Positions 1 through 8,790 are shown, counted from the first letter of the stretch. The stretch is 64,000 nucleotides of DNA from Methanobacterium sp. UBA375 (GCA_002495625.1 DAGC01000011.1:23250-87249), one strand, 5' to 3'. Numbers and translations are program-made. Notes: generated by a model from the sequence alone, not told the origin.

Positions 1-2
1 GT

Positions 3-926
3 TCCAGGGTAAACGCAACCCTCCCCCCTGTATCTGCAGACGGCCCAACACTTACCATACGTAAATTCAAAAAAGACCCATTAACTGTGGTTGATTTAAT
101 AAATTATAAGACCATATCCCCACATCTCGCCGGTTTCCTCTGGGTGTGCACCGATGGATTAGGTGTAAAACCCTGTAACGCCATAATAGCCGGGGGAACA
201 GGTTCTGGAAAAACAACCACCATGAACACCATAGCCGCTTTTGTACCACCCCGGGAGAGGATAATCACCATTGAAGACACCCTGGAATTACAACTCCCCC
301 ACAGCCACGTGGTAAGGATGGAAACCCGCCCACCCAACATAGAAGGCAAAGGAGAACTCACCATGGACACCCTGGTTAAAAACTCCCTGAGACAGAGACC
401 TGACCGGGTGATCGTAGGAGAAGTAAGGGGCGCAGAAGCCATCACACTTTTCACAGCCCTAAACACCGGACACTCCGGTATGGGAACCCTCCACTCCAAC
501 ACAGCACGGGAAACAATAACCCGTCTGATAAACCAACCCATGAACGTACCCAACATAATGATACCTGCCCTGGACTTCATCATCATGCAACAGAGAATGT
601 ACAGGCCAGAAGGAGGTTCCATACGTAGAATCACCGAAGTAGCAGAGGTGGTTGGTATGGAAGAGGGTAACGTGCAACTCAACAGGGTATTTGAATGGGA
701 TAATGTCAATGATAAAGTGGAGTACGTGGGAATAGCCAGCCAGACCCTCCGGGACATCTCTGAACTCCGAGGAATAGGAATATCAGAGATAGAAGAAGAG
801 ATAGAAAAAAGAAGACTGGTACTGGAATACCTGGCCGATAACAACATCCGTTCCATAGATGAAGTGGGACAGTACGTCAACCAGTATTACCGTGATCCAG
901 ATGCAATGCTGGATGAAGTATTATAA
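3..926 (+). CDS. Type II/IV secretion (pilus) ATPase, TadA/FlaI-like, 5' partial
   Basis: This is the C-terminal part of a hexameric secretion/pilus assembly ATPase. The open frame runs in from the window edge: the codons before the internal GTG at 87 read as normal family sequence (RVNATLPPVS, then LTIRKF), so the GTG is not the start. The Walker A motif GGTGSGKTTT lies near nt 190-220. An acidic strand follows (ITIEDTLEL), then a Walker B region RPDRVIVGEVRG with the arginine and glutamate typical of GspE/FlaI/TadA ATPases, and GTLHSNTARET, the His-box of this family. It should drive assembly or retraction of an archaeal type IV pilus-like filament from the cytosolic face. The membrane partner follows after about 55 bp. 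Which filament (adhesive pilus or other) cannot be told from here. Confidence 0.9.
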   Translation, partial: SRVNATLPPVSADGPTLTIRKFKKDPLTVVDLINYKTISPHLAGFLWVCTDGLGVKPCNAIIAGGTGSGKTTTMNTIAAFVPPRERIITIEDTLELQLPHSHVVRMETRPPNIEGKGELTMDTLVKNSLRQRPDRVIVGEVRGAEAITLFTALNTGHSGMGTLHSNTARETITRLINQPMNVPNIMIPALDFIIMQQRMYRPEGGSIRRITEVAEVVGMEEGNVQLNRVFEWDNVNDKVEYVGIASQTLRDISELRGIGISEIEEEIEKRRLVLEYLADNNIRSIDEVGQYVNQYYRDPDAMLDEVL

Positions 927-980
927 TATATATTGTGGATTAAAAATAATTAGAAAAAAATTCACTTGACGGTGAAAATA

Positions 981-2171
981 ATGGCGCCCTTCGACGGTCT
1001 TAAGAGATTTTTTAACACCATTGGAAATTTTACCATAAATTCCAGTCAGAAAGTAGGTGAAGGAGTTCAGGCTCCTGTAAAAAAATTAAGTGAAATGCGG
1101 CCTGCTGAGAAAAGGTTAAGGGAGAAAAGGGGACTGGAATTTGGTAAAAAATCCGAACCAGAAGAAAAAACAGAGACCAAACCATTACTGGACGCATCAA
1201 CCCCTTCAAAAGGATTATTCGGTGATAGAGAATCAAAAGGATTATTTGGAGATAAAGAATCAAAATCATCTTTCCAGGCCCCCCGTCCCCAACGGACCAT
1301 AAAAAGAAAGAAGATGGATAAAGAAGAAATCGAGATGTTCAAGGACCTCATCGACAGCAGGCACGAACAGACCAAGGAATCTGAGGTAGATAAGGAAAAA
1401 CAGGCCGCCATGAGAAAAGCTTCCTTAGAGGAAATACTCAAGGAAGAACAGAAGGAAAAGATGGATCCCAAGCTGATCCTGCTTATGGGCGGGGTTTCCT
1501 TTGCATTGGTGCTCGTGATCGTAACTGTGATGGGCTTTGGAATTGAAATTGGACTGGTAGTGGGAATCCTCATATTTATGATGGCCCTCATGATCTTCTT
1601 CCTTCCCAGAATGAAACAGGGAAGCAAATCCACAGAAGCCGCCAGAGAACTGCCCTTCGCCTTGAGGCAGATGGCCACAGAATTAAGAGCCGGAATAGGA
1701 CTTCACGACAGCATGCGCTCCATCGCCACTTCTGGATACGGACCCTTATCTGAAGAGTTCTCCCGGGCACTGGAAGAGATAAGGTACGGGGAGACCACAG
1801 AAAAAGCCCTCCTGGATATGAGCGACAGAATAAACTCTGAGGGGATGGAAAGGGCTATCCATCAGATAACCCGAACACTCACCAGTGGTGGGGATTTAGC
1901 TAAAACCTTAACAGTTATAGCTGATGACATCGCCTATGAAATGCGTATGAAACTGAAAGATTATGCTCAGAAACTGAATTCATTCACCATGATCTACATG
2001 TTCATCGCCATACTGGCACCGGTAATTACCCTGATCATGCTGATAGCCGCATCAACAGTTATGGGTGCCATACTGCCGCCGATAGTCTTGTTGATAATGT
2101 ACTTATTCTTCTTCCCGGCCATAGTGGTGTTCATGGCCTTCATGATCAAGAGGTTGGAACCGAAGGTTTAG
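981..2171 (+). CDS. TadC/FlaJ-like type II secretion F-domain membrane protein
   Basis: This is the polytopic platform protein that pairs with the preceding ATPase in archaeal pilus-type systems. A charged, Lys/Glu-rich cytosolic N-terminus of about 160 residues contains a short tandem duplication (GLFGDRESK / GLFGDKESK). Two membrane helices follow, then a cytosolic T2SSF helical domain (REL-PFALRQMATELRAGIGLHDS), then two more helices near the C-terminus. I chose the ATG at 981 because GGTGA sits five bases upstream; in-frame TTG 966 and GTG 972 are alternatives that lack a ribosome site. It is in the same direction as the ATPase with a short AT-rich gap, so they are probably one operon. 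The substrate pilin is not in the window. Confidence 0.85.
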   Translation: MAPFDGLKRFFNTIGNFTINSSQKVGEGVQAPVKKLSEMRPAEKRLREKRGLEFGKKSEPEEKTETKPLLDASTPSKGLFGDRESKGLFGDKESKSSFQAPRPQRTIKRKKMDKEEIEMFKDLIDSRHEQTKESEVDKEKQAAMRKASLEEILKEEQKEKMDPKLILLMGGVSFALVLVIVTVMGFGIEIGLVVGILIFMMALMIFFLPRMKQGSKSTEAARELPFALRQMATELRAGIGLHDSMRSIATSGYGPLSEEFSRALEEIRYGETTEKALLDMSDRINSEGMERAIHQITRTLTSGGDLAKTLTVIADDIAYEMRMKLKDYAQKLNSFTMIYMFIAILAPVITLIMLIAASTVMGAILPPIVLLIMYLFFFPAIVVFMAFMIKRLEPKV

Positions 2172-2189
2172 AAATTAGGGAAAATCAGA

Positions 2190-2264
2190 ATTTTTTTTGA
2201 GTGTAGAAAATCTATGTTTTTTTTACTTGCAGGGAATCTAATATTTAATTTTGAGTGTAGAAAA
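2190..2264. terminator. T-tracts and a 16-bp direct repeat between convergent genes
   Basis: Between the convergent ends of the TadC-like gene and the copper ATPase gene are T8 runs (about 2191-2198 and 2217-2224). The 16-mer TTTTGAGTGTAGAAAA occurs at 2195-2210 and again at 2249-2264. The T-runs fit archaeal transcription termination; the role of the repeat is unknown. Confidence 0.5.
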
Positions 2265-2265
2265 A

Positions 2266-4497
2266 TTATATTTTATTTATCCTCAGCAACTGAGCATTGA
2301 AGGCCACTATCACGGTGCTTAAAGACATGAGAACCGCACCCATAGCCGGACTCAGGAGGATGCCCCAGCTGTAGAGCAATCCTGCTGCCAGGGGTATGGC
2401 AAAGGCGTTATATCCCGTGGCCCATAATAGATTCTGCCACATTTTACTATAGGTGGCCTTGGTAAGCCCCAGGATGGTTACCATATCTGCCGGGTTGCTC
2501 TTGACCAGGACCACATCGGCACTCTCCATAGCCACATCAGTCCCTGCTCCAATGGCAATACCTACATCAGCCTGGGTTAGGGCCGGGGCGTCATTTACAC
2601 CGTCTCCAACCATGGCCACTTTATATCCCTTCTCCTGTACCTCGCGTACTTTAAGGGCTTTTTCCTGGGGTAGAACCCGGGAGAAATATTCATCCAATCC
2701 CAGTTCCTCGGCAACCCAGCGAGCCACATCCTCATTATCCCCAGTTAACATCAAGCACTGGATCCCCTGCCTCTGCAACTTTAAAATGGTATCTTTAGAT
2801 TCTGGCCGTATCACATCAGCCAGTGCAATGGCACCAGCAGCATCACCATCTATTACAACGTAAACCAGTGTTTTCGGCTGTTTCTGGATATCAACCAACT
2901 CAGGACTGGTTACTTCAAGGTTATTAGTCTCTATATAGGCCGGACTTACCACCTTCACCTCATGATCCCCCACCATAGCCTGAACCCCTTCACCAGGATG
3001 GGAATGGAAATCCTTGATAGGATAGGTTTCCTGGGCAGATTTAATTATCCCCTGGGCCACCGGGTGTTCGGATTCCTTTTCCACTGAAGCAGCGTATTTG
3101 AGGATTTCTTCTCCACTGAAATCATCCATTTTAAAGGAGATCACATCGGTGACACCGAACTTCCCCTCGGTAAGGGTGCCGGTTTTATCGAAGATAACCG
3201 CATGGATGTTTTTCATGTTCTCAAAGGACTGACGGTCACGAATCAAAACCCCATTTTTGGCAGATATGGCAGTGGAGACAGCCACCACCAGAGGTATGGC
3301 TAACCCCAGGGCATGGGGACAGGTGGTGACCATCACCGTCACCGCCCTCTCCAGGGCGAAGGCTAAATCCTGGCCTAACATTCCCAGCCACACCAGTAAA
3401 GTAATTAAACCCCCGGATAAGGCGATGATGGTCAGCCAGAAAGCGGCCCGGTTGGCCAGGTCCTGGGTATGTGATTTACTCTCCTGGGCTTCCTCCACCA
3501 GACTCACCACCTGGGAGATGAAGGAATCTTCACCTATCTTTTCCACCATTACCTTAATAGAGCTTTCACCATTGATTGAGCCCCCTATAACTCCTTCCCC
3601 TGCACTACGGAGGATGGGTTCCGATTCACCAGTGAGAAGTGATTCGTTTATATAAGACTGGCCTTCCTTTATAATACCATCCGCAGGTACCTTCTCTCCC
3701 GGTTTTACCAGTACCAGGTCGTCCACCTGTAAATGTTCCAATGGTACATCCTCCACTTCACCTTCCCCACCAATCCGGTGGGCTTTCTTGGGAAGGAGGG
3801 TAGCCAGTTCCTGGAGCGCCCGGGAGGCGCCCATCACTGAACGCATTTCGATCCAGTGCCCCAGTAGCATGATATCGATTAGAGTGACCAGTTCCAGGTA
3901 GAAGGTCATACCCATAAGTCCGAAGGTAACTCCCGCACTGTAGATGTAGGCTGTGGTGATGGCCACCGCTACCAGGGTCATCATACCCGGCTGCCTGACT
4001 TTCAACTCACTGACCATGCCAGTGAAGAAGGGGTAACCCCCATAGAAGAATACAAAGGATGATAATAGAAACAGGATGTAAATGTCACCCTGGAAACTGA
4101 GAAAATGCAGTCCCAGTAATTCCTGCACCATCTCTGAGAGGAAAAAGACAGGGACGGTTATAATCAGGGATACTATGAACCTTTTCTTAAAATCAGCCAT
4201 CATGGCCTGGTGATGGTCGTGATGGTTATGTTCTGGGTGTTCATCGTGGTTTAGATGCTCTTTGTGCTCATGTTCTACATGCTCTTCGTGTTCTGTGTAG
4301 TTCTGTTCTAAATGTTCTGCGTGTCCTTCGTGTTCCATACGTTTGTTTTCTTTGTGTTCTCCGTGTTTGGAGTGGCCCTGTTCAAGATGTTCTCTATGTT
4401 CGTGTTCTATTGGATGGCTATTTTCTTCTTTGGGGTGGTGATTTTTTTCTTGAAGTGTTTTTTCATGGGAATTTTCATGATCTTTCAAGGATATCAT
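2266..4497 (-). CDS. copB: Copper-exporting P1B-3-type ATPase (CopB-like) with His-rich N-terminus
   Basis: This is a heavy-metal P-type ATPase of 743 residues that should pump copper out across the cell membrane. The first 95 or so residues are dominated by His-Glu repeats (EHxEH, HNHHDHH), a probable cytosolic metal-binding head. The transmembrane metal site is Cys393-Pro394-His395 (TTCPHALG); CPH rather than CPC marks the CopB/P1B-3 class. The phosphorylation motif DKTGT begins at Asp437, TGES lies in the actuator domain, and GDGVNDAPAL in the hinge is intact. No ferredoxin-like HMA domain is seen. The ATG follows a weak AAGGG directly, so the transcript may be nearly leaderless. A 15-bp palindrome lies upstream. 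It faces the same way as cbiMNQO but is separated by 135 bp of promoter-like DNA, so it is probably transcribed independently. Confidence 0.92.
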   Translation of the reverse strand: MISLKDHENSHEKTLQEKNHHPKEENSHPIEHEHREHLEQGHSKHGEHKENKRMEHEGHAEHLEQNYTEHEEHVEHEHKEHLNHDEHPEHNHHDHHQAMMADFKKRFIVSLIITVPVFFLSEMVQELLGLHFLSFQGDIYILFLLSSFVFFYGGYPFFTGMVSELKVRQPGMMTLVAVAITTAYIYSAGVTFGLMGMTFYLELVTLIDIMLLGHWIEMRSVMGASRALQELATLLPKKAHRIGGEGEVEDVPLEHLQVDDLVLVKPGEKVPADGIIKEGQSYINESLLTGESEPILRSAGEGVIGGSINGESSIKVMVEKIGEDSFISQVVSLVEEAQESKSHTQDLANRAAFWLTIIALSGGLITLLVWLGMLGQDLAFALERAVTVMVTTCPHALGLAIPLVVAVSTAISAKNGVLIRDRQSFENMKNIHAVIFDKTGTLTEGKFGVTDVISFKMDDFSGEEILKYAASVEKESEHPVAQGIIKSAQETYPIKDFHSHPGEGVQAMVGDHEVKVVSPAYIETNNLEVTSPELVDIQKQPKTLVYVVIDGDAAGAIALADVIRPESKDTILKLQRQGIQCLMLTGDNEDVARWVAEELGLDEYFSRVLPQEKALKVREVQEKGYKVAMVGDGVNDAPALTQADVGIAIGAGTDVAMESADVVLVKSNPADMVTILGLTKATYSKMWQNLLWATGYNAFAIPLAAGLLYSWGILLSPAMGAVLMSLSTVIVAFNAQLLRINKI

Positions 4498-4551
4498 CCC
4501 TTAACCTGTAAAAAATTCGCAACTTCATTCAATTTGTAACCTAATATTTAT

Positions 4552-4584
4552 CAAACAGTTTAATTATTAAACTCAAACAGTTAA
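4552..4584. promoter_or_regulatory. Palindrome and direct repeat upstream of the copper ATPase
   Basis: GTTTAAT-T-ATTAAAC (4558-4572) is a perfect 15-bp palindrome about 60 bp before the copB-like start. The words CAAACAGTTTAAT and CAAACAGTTAAT flank and overlap it. It is a candidate operator for a copper-responsive regulator, which is not identified in this window. Confidence 0.4.
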
Positions 4585-4632
4585 TGTATTAAGGTATGTA
4601 CTTGCTTTCTTAAATTATAGTAGGATAAATCG

Positions 4633-5601
4633 CTAGGAAGATGTTACATCCTTTTGATTCTCTTCTAGCAAGTGTAAAAGTTCATGATATTTATCTTCTC
4701 CCAGGTTATGCAGGAGCTTATGGTGGAGTTCATCTTTCACCAAATGCAGCAGGTTATGATAGGCATGGCTTCCTAAGGCATGTAATATCTCGTGATATGC
4801 TTCATCGACAGTTAATTTAATATTTACCGGGAAACCTCCATTTTTAAGCATATATAGAAGTTCCGCTGATTTGGGCGGGCGCAGATGGGCTTTATAAAGG
4901 GTTTCGCAATCATTGAATATCTCTTCGGTTGTGCCTTGACCGATTATCTCACCGTCGTGAAGTACGAAGATCTTATCTGCAAACTGGGTGACCATCTCCA
5001 CATCATGGGAAGTGATGATGATGCTCATAGCTTCCTTATTTAACATGTAGAGTATTTCCATTATTTGATCCACACCTGTAGGATCTAGTCCCGTGGTTGG
5101 TTCATCCAATACCATGATCTCAGGTCTCATGGCCAGGATACCGGCGATGGCCACCCGCTTTTTCTGTCCACCACTCAGGTGGTGGGGCGCTTTTTTTTCC
5201 AGCCCAGTCATTCCCACCATTTCCAGGGCTTCTTCCACCCTTTCATCAACTTCATCCTCGGAAAGTCCCAGGTTCATGGGTCCGAAGGCCACGTCCTCAA
5301 CAACGGTGGGTGCAAAGAGTTGATCATCCGGGTTCTGGAAGACGATACCTACTTTCTGTCTTATCTGGAGCAGTTCCTCTTTTCGGTAGGTCATGGGCTT
5401 GCCATGGATCTTTATAAGTCCAGAAGTTGGTTTATTGATGCCGTTGAAATGTGCAAAAAGAGTGGACTTACCAGCACCGTTAGAACCAATTACCGCTACC
5501 CTTTCCCCCTCCTTTATTTCAATATTTATATTTTGAAGTGCGGACGTACCGTCAGGATAGATGAATCCCAGGTTTTCAGTTCGGATAATAGTTCTGGTCA
5601 T
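4633..5601 (-). CDS. cbiO: CbiO, ATPase of the cobalt/nickel ECF transporter, with His-rich tail repeats
   Basis: This is the ATP-binding subunit of CbiMNQO, which imports Co2+ or Ni2+. It has Walker A GSNGAGKST (39-47), Q-loop QNPDDQLF, ABC signature LSGGQ (142-146) and Walker B IMVLDEPTTGLDP. At 322 residues it is longer than typical CbiO. The extra C-terminus from about residue 269 is four consecutive 12-residue units of the form (Y/H)-H-x-(I/L)-L-H-x-(L/V)-x4, with ten histidines in about 45 residues. This looks like a cytosolic metal-binding or metal-buffering tail. It is the last gene of cbiM-cbiN-cbiQ-cbiO, all on the minus strand. A GGGATGA stretch precedes the ATG. Confidence 0.93.
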   Translation of the reverse strand: MTRTIIRTENLGFIYPDGTSALQNINIEIKEGERVAVIGSNGAGKSTLFAHFNGINKPTSGLIKIHGKPMTYRKEELLQIRQKVGIVFQNPDDQLFAPTVVEDVAFGPMNLGLSEDEVDERVEEALEMVGMTGLEKKAPHHLSGGQKKRVAIAGILAMRPEIMVLDEPTTGLDPTGVDQIMEILYMLNKEAMSIIITSHDVEMVTQFADKIFVLHDGEIIGQGTTEEIFNDCETLYKAHLRPPKSAELLYMLKNGGFPVNIKLTVDEAYHEILHALGSHAYHNLLHLVKDELHHKLLHNLGEDKYHELLHLLEENQKDVTSS

Positions 5602-5657
5602 TTATCATCCCTATATTGTATTAGAAGATTTTTAATCTTCCCCACGCAAAAAAAAGT

Positions 5658-6488
5658 TCATATGATGTTCATTCCTAAAACACCCAGTTCGTAAAAATGT
5701 GTCATTGCCAGAACTTGCAGACAGACTACCAGCAACACGGTAACTCCGATATATGCGTACTCCGTTTTTCCCAGTTTTTTCTTTCGGTCCTGGTAAAAAT
5801 TTGATTGATCTGAAAAACCACGGCTTACCATACTCATATATATAGTTTCGCCCTGTTCATATGCCCTTAGGAACATCATAGCTACAGTGTAACCTAACTG
5901 TTTCATCCTCCATTTGTAGGGAATCTTCTTATTGAAGGCATCGAAACATCTGGCCTTCTGGGCATGCATGATCCTGTGCAGTTCATCGTAGAACATGAAG
6001 AGGAATCTGATCATGAGACTGAATATCATGGCCAGTTCCCGGGGCATGCCTAACTTCCTGAAGGATTGGGCAACTTCCTGCATAGGACTTATAGATGATA
6101 AAAGTACTATGGAAGTTAAAGCCACTATGAGTCTGGACATGAGAAGCACCGCCCACATCAACCCCTGTTGCGTAACCTGTAAGCCGAAAATTCCAGTCCA
6201 TATCACATCACCAGGATGTATGAATGGCTGGAATGCGATTATGAACCCTCCAAAGGGTAATAACAGTAATATTCTTTTAAATGAGCTTTTAAATGAAACC
6301 TGGGATATGTAAATTAAAATCAGAAGATACAACTCTAAAAAAGCCAGAACTACTATCTGAGTAGAAAACACAGCGTACACTATAATAAATATCAATAAAA
6401 TTAATTTCACCCTTCCATCCATTAGATGGAGGATGCTTTCCTTTTCGGTTTCCCTTTCAAGCTCTCTAACCGAGCCTACTCCATTCAT
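5658..6488 (-). CDS. cbiQ: CbiQ, transmembrane coupling (EcfT) subunit of the cobalt/nickel transporter
   Basis: This is the EcfT-type membrane subunit that couples CbiO ATP hydrolysis to movement of CbiM. Several hydrophobic helices lie in residues 28-140. The cytoplasmic coupling helices carry the family's Ala-Arg-Gly-like boxes, seen here as HAQKARCFDAF and SMVSRGFSD. GGAG lies seven bases before ATG 6488. The gap to cbiN (86 bp) holds a C9-T-rich terminator-like element on the coding strand, which may lower expression of cbiQO relative to cbiMN. Confidence 0.92.
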   Translation of the reverse strand: MNGVGSVRELERETEKESILHLMDGRVKLILLIFIIVYAVFSTQIVVLAFLELYLLILIYISQVSFKSSFKRILLLLPFGGFIIAFQPFIHPGDVIWTGIFGLQVTQQGLMWAVLLMSRLIVALTSIVLLSSISPMQEVAQSFRKLGMPRELAMIFSLMIRFLFMFYDELHRIMHAQKARCFDAFNKKIPYKWRMKQLGYTVAMMFLRAYEQGETIYMSMVSRGFSDQSNFYQDRKKKLGKTEYAYIGVTVLLVVCLQVLAMTHFYELGVLGMNII

Positions 6489-6549
6489 GAGGAATCTCCT
6501 TTTGAAATGTATCTGATTTTTATGTTTTTTTATCCTAAAAAAGATTTAA

Positions 6550-6572
6550 TAAAAAAATAAAAGGGGGGGGGG
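6550..6572 (-). terminator. C-run plus T-rich element between cbiN and cbiQ
   Basis: Read on the minus strand, directly after the cbiN stop, the DNA is a run of nine C, then TTTTATTTTTTT. The same C-run/T-run layout closes the large cobN genes in this window, so it is probably a partial terminator inside the operon. Confidence 0.45.
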
Positions 6573-6574
6573 AT

Positions 6575-6874
6575 TTATTTGGATGCTTCTGGTGGGTTTC
6601 TTCTTTTTAGTAGTTCAGCAACGATATAGGCTATTATCAACGTAATAATTATACCTATAACCAGTGCCGCTATTTCCCCAATTTTATCCAAACCTTCAAT
6701 GGTGTAGTCTGGGAATGGGGATTCGTATGAAGCTTCGACTTCAGGAACACCTGCATCTTCTGCCGATTTTTCCAGGCCGTCAGGATCAGGTGATGCAATG
6801 AATGGTGACATGACGGCAATCACCAGACAAATGATTACACCGGCGATAACAATGTATTTATCATTGGTACTCAT
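6575..6874 (-). CDS. cbiN: CbiN, small accessory subunit of the cobalt transporter
   Basis: This 99-residue protein has an N-terminal membrane helix, an extracellular loop and a second helix near the C-terminus. The loop contains SPDPDGLEKSAEDAG, the PDGLE motif of the CbiN/NikN family. CbiN helps load metal into CbiM; a separate CbiN is typical of cobalt-type systems. Its ATG overlaps the cbiM stop codon (ATGA), so translation is coupled. Confidence 0.93.
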   Translation of the reverse strand: MSTNDKYIVIAGVIICLVIAVMSPFIASPDPDGLEKSAEDAGVPEVEASYESPFPDYTIEGLDKIGEIAALVIGIIITLIIAYIVAELLKRRNPPEASK

Positions 6875-7545
6875 TTGGCAGCCACCTCCTCACTTTCTTC
6901 GAGTTTCTGTCCACCTGATGTTTTGCCCCTGTTCCAGGCAAGTAGATCTGGTCTTAATTTATCCAGTGCAATGAGTACAACCACGGTTAAGATTGCTTCT
7001 ATTACACCTATAAATGCATGGTATATTCCCATTGAAGCTAATCCTATGTCTAATGGGAAGGTTCCTGCTAGCCACATCTCTACCGCTACTACTTCGGCTG
7101 CTATAAACAGTGATAGCCATGCAGCTATTGCTGCTGCAGGATATTTGCCTGTGAACTTTTCTAGGCCTCTAAAGGAGAAGTATGCAACTGCACCTCCTAT
7201 TAAACCCATGTTAACTACATTTGCACCTAAAGCAGTTATTCCTCCATCTCCAAAGAACAGAGCCTGTACTAATAGTACTATGAAGAGTACAAGTACTGCG
7301 GCTTCGGGTGCAAGGAATACAATGGCAACCAGTGCGCCACCTAGCATATGTCCGCTTGTACCAAAGGGTATAGGCATGTTCATGGACATTATTGCGAATA
7401 TTCCAGCTGATAAAACTGCTATTAATGGAATCAACTTTTCATCAAGATTCTTTCTCGCCCATTTGAGGGAGAAATACAGGGCCACAAACATAATAACATA
7501 GTATATGGGCCATGTCCAGGATAAAAAACCATCTGGTATATGCAA
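6871..7545 (-). CDS. cbiM: CbiM, substrate-binding S component for Co2+/Ni2+
   Basis: This is the metal-specific membrane component of the ECF transporter. I place the start at TTG 7545, giving 224 residues beginning Met-His-Ile-Pro-Asp-Gly-Phe. In this family the N-terminal Met-His forms part of the metal site, so this start matters. GGAGG lies seven to eight bases upstream of the TTG. A longer frame starting at 7629 would bury the metal ligands and would overlap the TATA box and operator, so I reject it. Further family features are MPIPFGTSGHMLGG, the QALFFGDGG loop and EMWLAGTFPLD. Six to seven membrane helices follow the N-terminus. It is first in the cbiMNQO operon. Confidence 0.93.
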   Translation of the reverse strand: MHIPDGFLSWTWPIYYVIMFVALYFSLKWARKNLDEKLIPLIAVLSAGIFAIMSMNMPIPFGTSGHMLGGALVAIVFLAPEAAVLVLFIVLLVQALFFGDGGITALGANVVNMGLIGGAVAYFSFRGLEKFTGKYPAAAIAAWLSLFIAAEVVAVEMWLAGTFPLDIGLASMGIYHAFIGVIEAILTVVVLIALDKLRPDLLAWNRGKTSGGQKLEESEEVAAK

Positions 7546-7607
7546 TTTTTCGCCTCCTCGTTTTTGTTTTTTTCTAAGTGGAGTTAATGGTATGTTGTTC
7601 AAAACTA

Positions 7608-7647
7608 GTATTACTTTTCTTAACTTCATTTATAAAGCAGGTAATAC
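7608..7647. promoter_or_regulatory. cbiM promoter with inverted GTATTAC / GTAATAC half-sites
   Basis: GTATTAC (7608-7614) and GTAATAC (7641-7647) form an inverted repeat 26 bases apart. Between them, on the minus strand, is the TATA-like CTTTATAAAT (about 7628-7637), whose transcription start would fall close to 7608. The half-sites therefore flank the TATA box, as expected for repression. The half-site resembles NikR-type boxes; NikR control is inference. Confidence 0.55.
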
Positions 7648-7720
7648 GTTTTAAACAATGTTTTAACCCCTAAATCCTCAATTAGACTCTGGATTTTCAT
7701 AATATAAACGTTTCCCTGAG

Positions 7721-7769
7721 TATTACTATAATCCCTATTTGCTTATGAAAAGTATTAATTAATTAATAC
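7721..7769. promoter_or_regulatory. Second upstream half-site pair and 18-bp palindrome before cbiM
   Basis: TATTAC (7721-7726) and GTATTA (7752-7757, one mismatch to GTAATA) have the N25 spacing seen at three other loci in the window. The second half overlaps a perfect palindrome, GTATTAATT-AATTAATAC (7752-7769). The rest of 7648-7896 is AT-rich, with no coding signal. Confidence 0.45.
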
Positions 7770-7896
7770 AAAATGCCATTTTTAAGCCTTTTTTGTAATA
7801 AAATTTTAATTGGACTACCATTTTTGAAATTTTTTCAATAAAAAAAGTGAAAATTGAAAAATTTTTTTAGTTTACAATATTGGTTTTTGTGAAATT

Positions 7897-8286
7897 TTAC
7901 AAGGTTCTACCTATCTCCAGCACATCGAATTCGTCTATATCTACACTTCCTATGGCTTGAAGGCATTCTTCACTAGGCATTTCGCCCAATTCCTTAAGAT
8001 CCACGCCTTTTTCTTCTTCCAAACCTTTAAGGAAGTACTTGAAGTCGGGTCCCAGTTCGTCTTTTATCCAGTAACCTCTGCCAATGTGTTTAAGATCGTC
8101 CTGGTTGAATTCTGCGGTTAATGCCTTTATTTTCCCAAGTAAATGCTCCGATGGTTGTTTGAAACTCCCCATCTCCAGTGCAGTGTAGGTATAAAGTGGT
8201 ATATCTAATGTTCTGGCCAGTTCTCTTTGGGTTGTCTTTGTATACTTACGGTACCCTAAAAGTAGGTACCTTAAATCTTCTTCCAT
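7897..8286 (-). CDS. XRE-like helix-turn-helix regulator
   Basis: This small DNA-binding protein has 129 residues. Residues 5-55 form a Cro/CI-type helix-turn-helix (TTQRELARTLDIPLYTYTALEMG). The C-terminal half is acidic and unrecognised. It lies upstream of cbiMNQO in the same direction, but 350 bp of regulatory DNA separates them. A near-perfect inverted repeat stands 50 bp before its start codon, suggesting autoregulation. Metal transport regulation is a guess from position only. Confidence 0.75.
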   Translation of the reverse strand: MEEDLRYLLLGYRKYTKTTQRELARTLDIPLYTYTALEMGSFKQPSEHLLGKIKALTAEFNQDDLKHIGRGYWIKDELGPDFKYFLKGLEEEKGVDLKELGEMPSEECLQAIGSVDIDEFDVLEIGRTL

Positions 8287-8337
8287 TTTTTCGACCTCCT
8301 TTTATTTTGCTGATAATGGTATGCTCTGCTTCTTATA

Positions 8338-8361
8338 AATACTTTTCTTAAAAAAAGTATT
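8338..8361. promoter_or_regulatory. Inverted repeat AATACTTTT-N6-AAAAGTATT before the XRE-like gene
   Basis: A perfect 9-bp inverted repeat with a 6-base spacer lies about 50 bp upstream of the regulator gene. Seen as AATACTT-N10-AAGTATT, it resembles the TTTACTT-N11-AAGTAAA sites near the cobN genes but has one base less spacing. It is probably an operator. Confidence 0.5.
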
Positions 8362-8790
8362 ACTAAATTTTATTTCAACTATAAATGAATCATACTCCTA
8401 TTTTAGTGAAATTGTAGGAGCAATCTAATAGATAAAAAACCTCATTGAACGGGTTTATTTTAAATTTTTTACTTCCATAAGCTTTTAACAATGAAATAGG
8501 GTCAAATTACTCTTTTAAAAGAAATTTCATGTTGATTCACCTAATAATACTTTTGCACTGGAAAAAATAGCCTATCGTAATATTTTTTTATAGATAGTTA
8601 TTTATAGACTGTTTTTGTTATCTTATTAACAGAAGGGTTTAGCTTATGTTTAACAGTTTAGCGACCAGAATCCAGATATTTATCTTACCTGATAATTATT
8701 TACGCTCTGTTAATGATTCCTTCAAGAATAGCTGATAAAATGTCAAATTCACAGATATGTAGATAAAAAAACAAGATAGAAGGGTGTTTA
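8362..8790. other. AT-rich intergenic stretch
   Basis: About 430 bases with no convincing gene, RNA or repeat. It must hold the promoter of the TPR gene; a run of T/A-rich words near 8690-8780 is compatible, but I cannot fix a TATA box. Confidence 0.5.

Noticed and set aside
104..880. Long open frame on the minus strand opposite the secretion ATPase
   Set aside because: The plus strand carries a clear ATPase with all motifs; the opposite frame is Ser/Thr/Arg-rich without recognisable features and has no ribosome site.
1067..1678. Minus-strand frame opposite the TadC-like gene
   Set aside because: It mirrors codons of a clear membrane protein gene and shows no domain.
4201..4480. Repeat array in the copB-like gene as CRISPR or tandem repeat locus
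   Set aside because: It is coding DNA for His-Glu repeats in frame with an intact ATPase; units are irregular.
6871..7629. Longer CbiM with 28 extra N-terminal residues
   Set aside because: It would destroy the N-terminal Met-His metal site and overlaps the TATA box and operator; TTG 7545 has a strong ribosome site.
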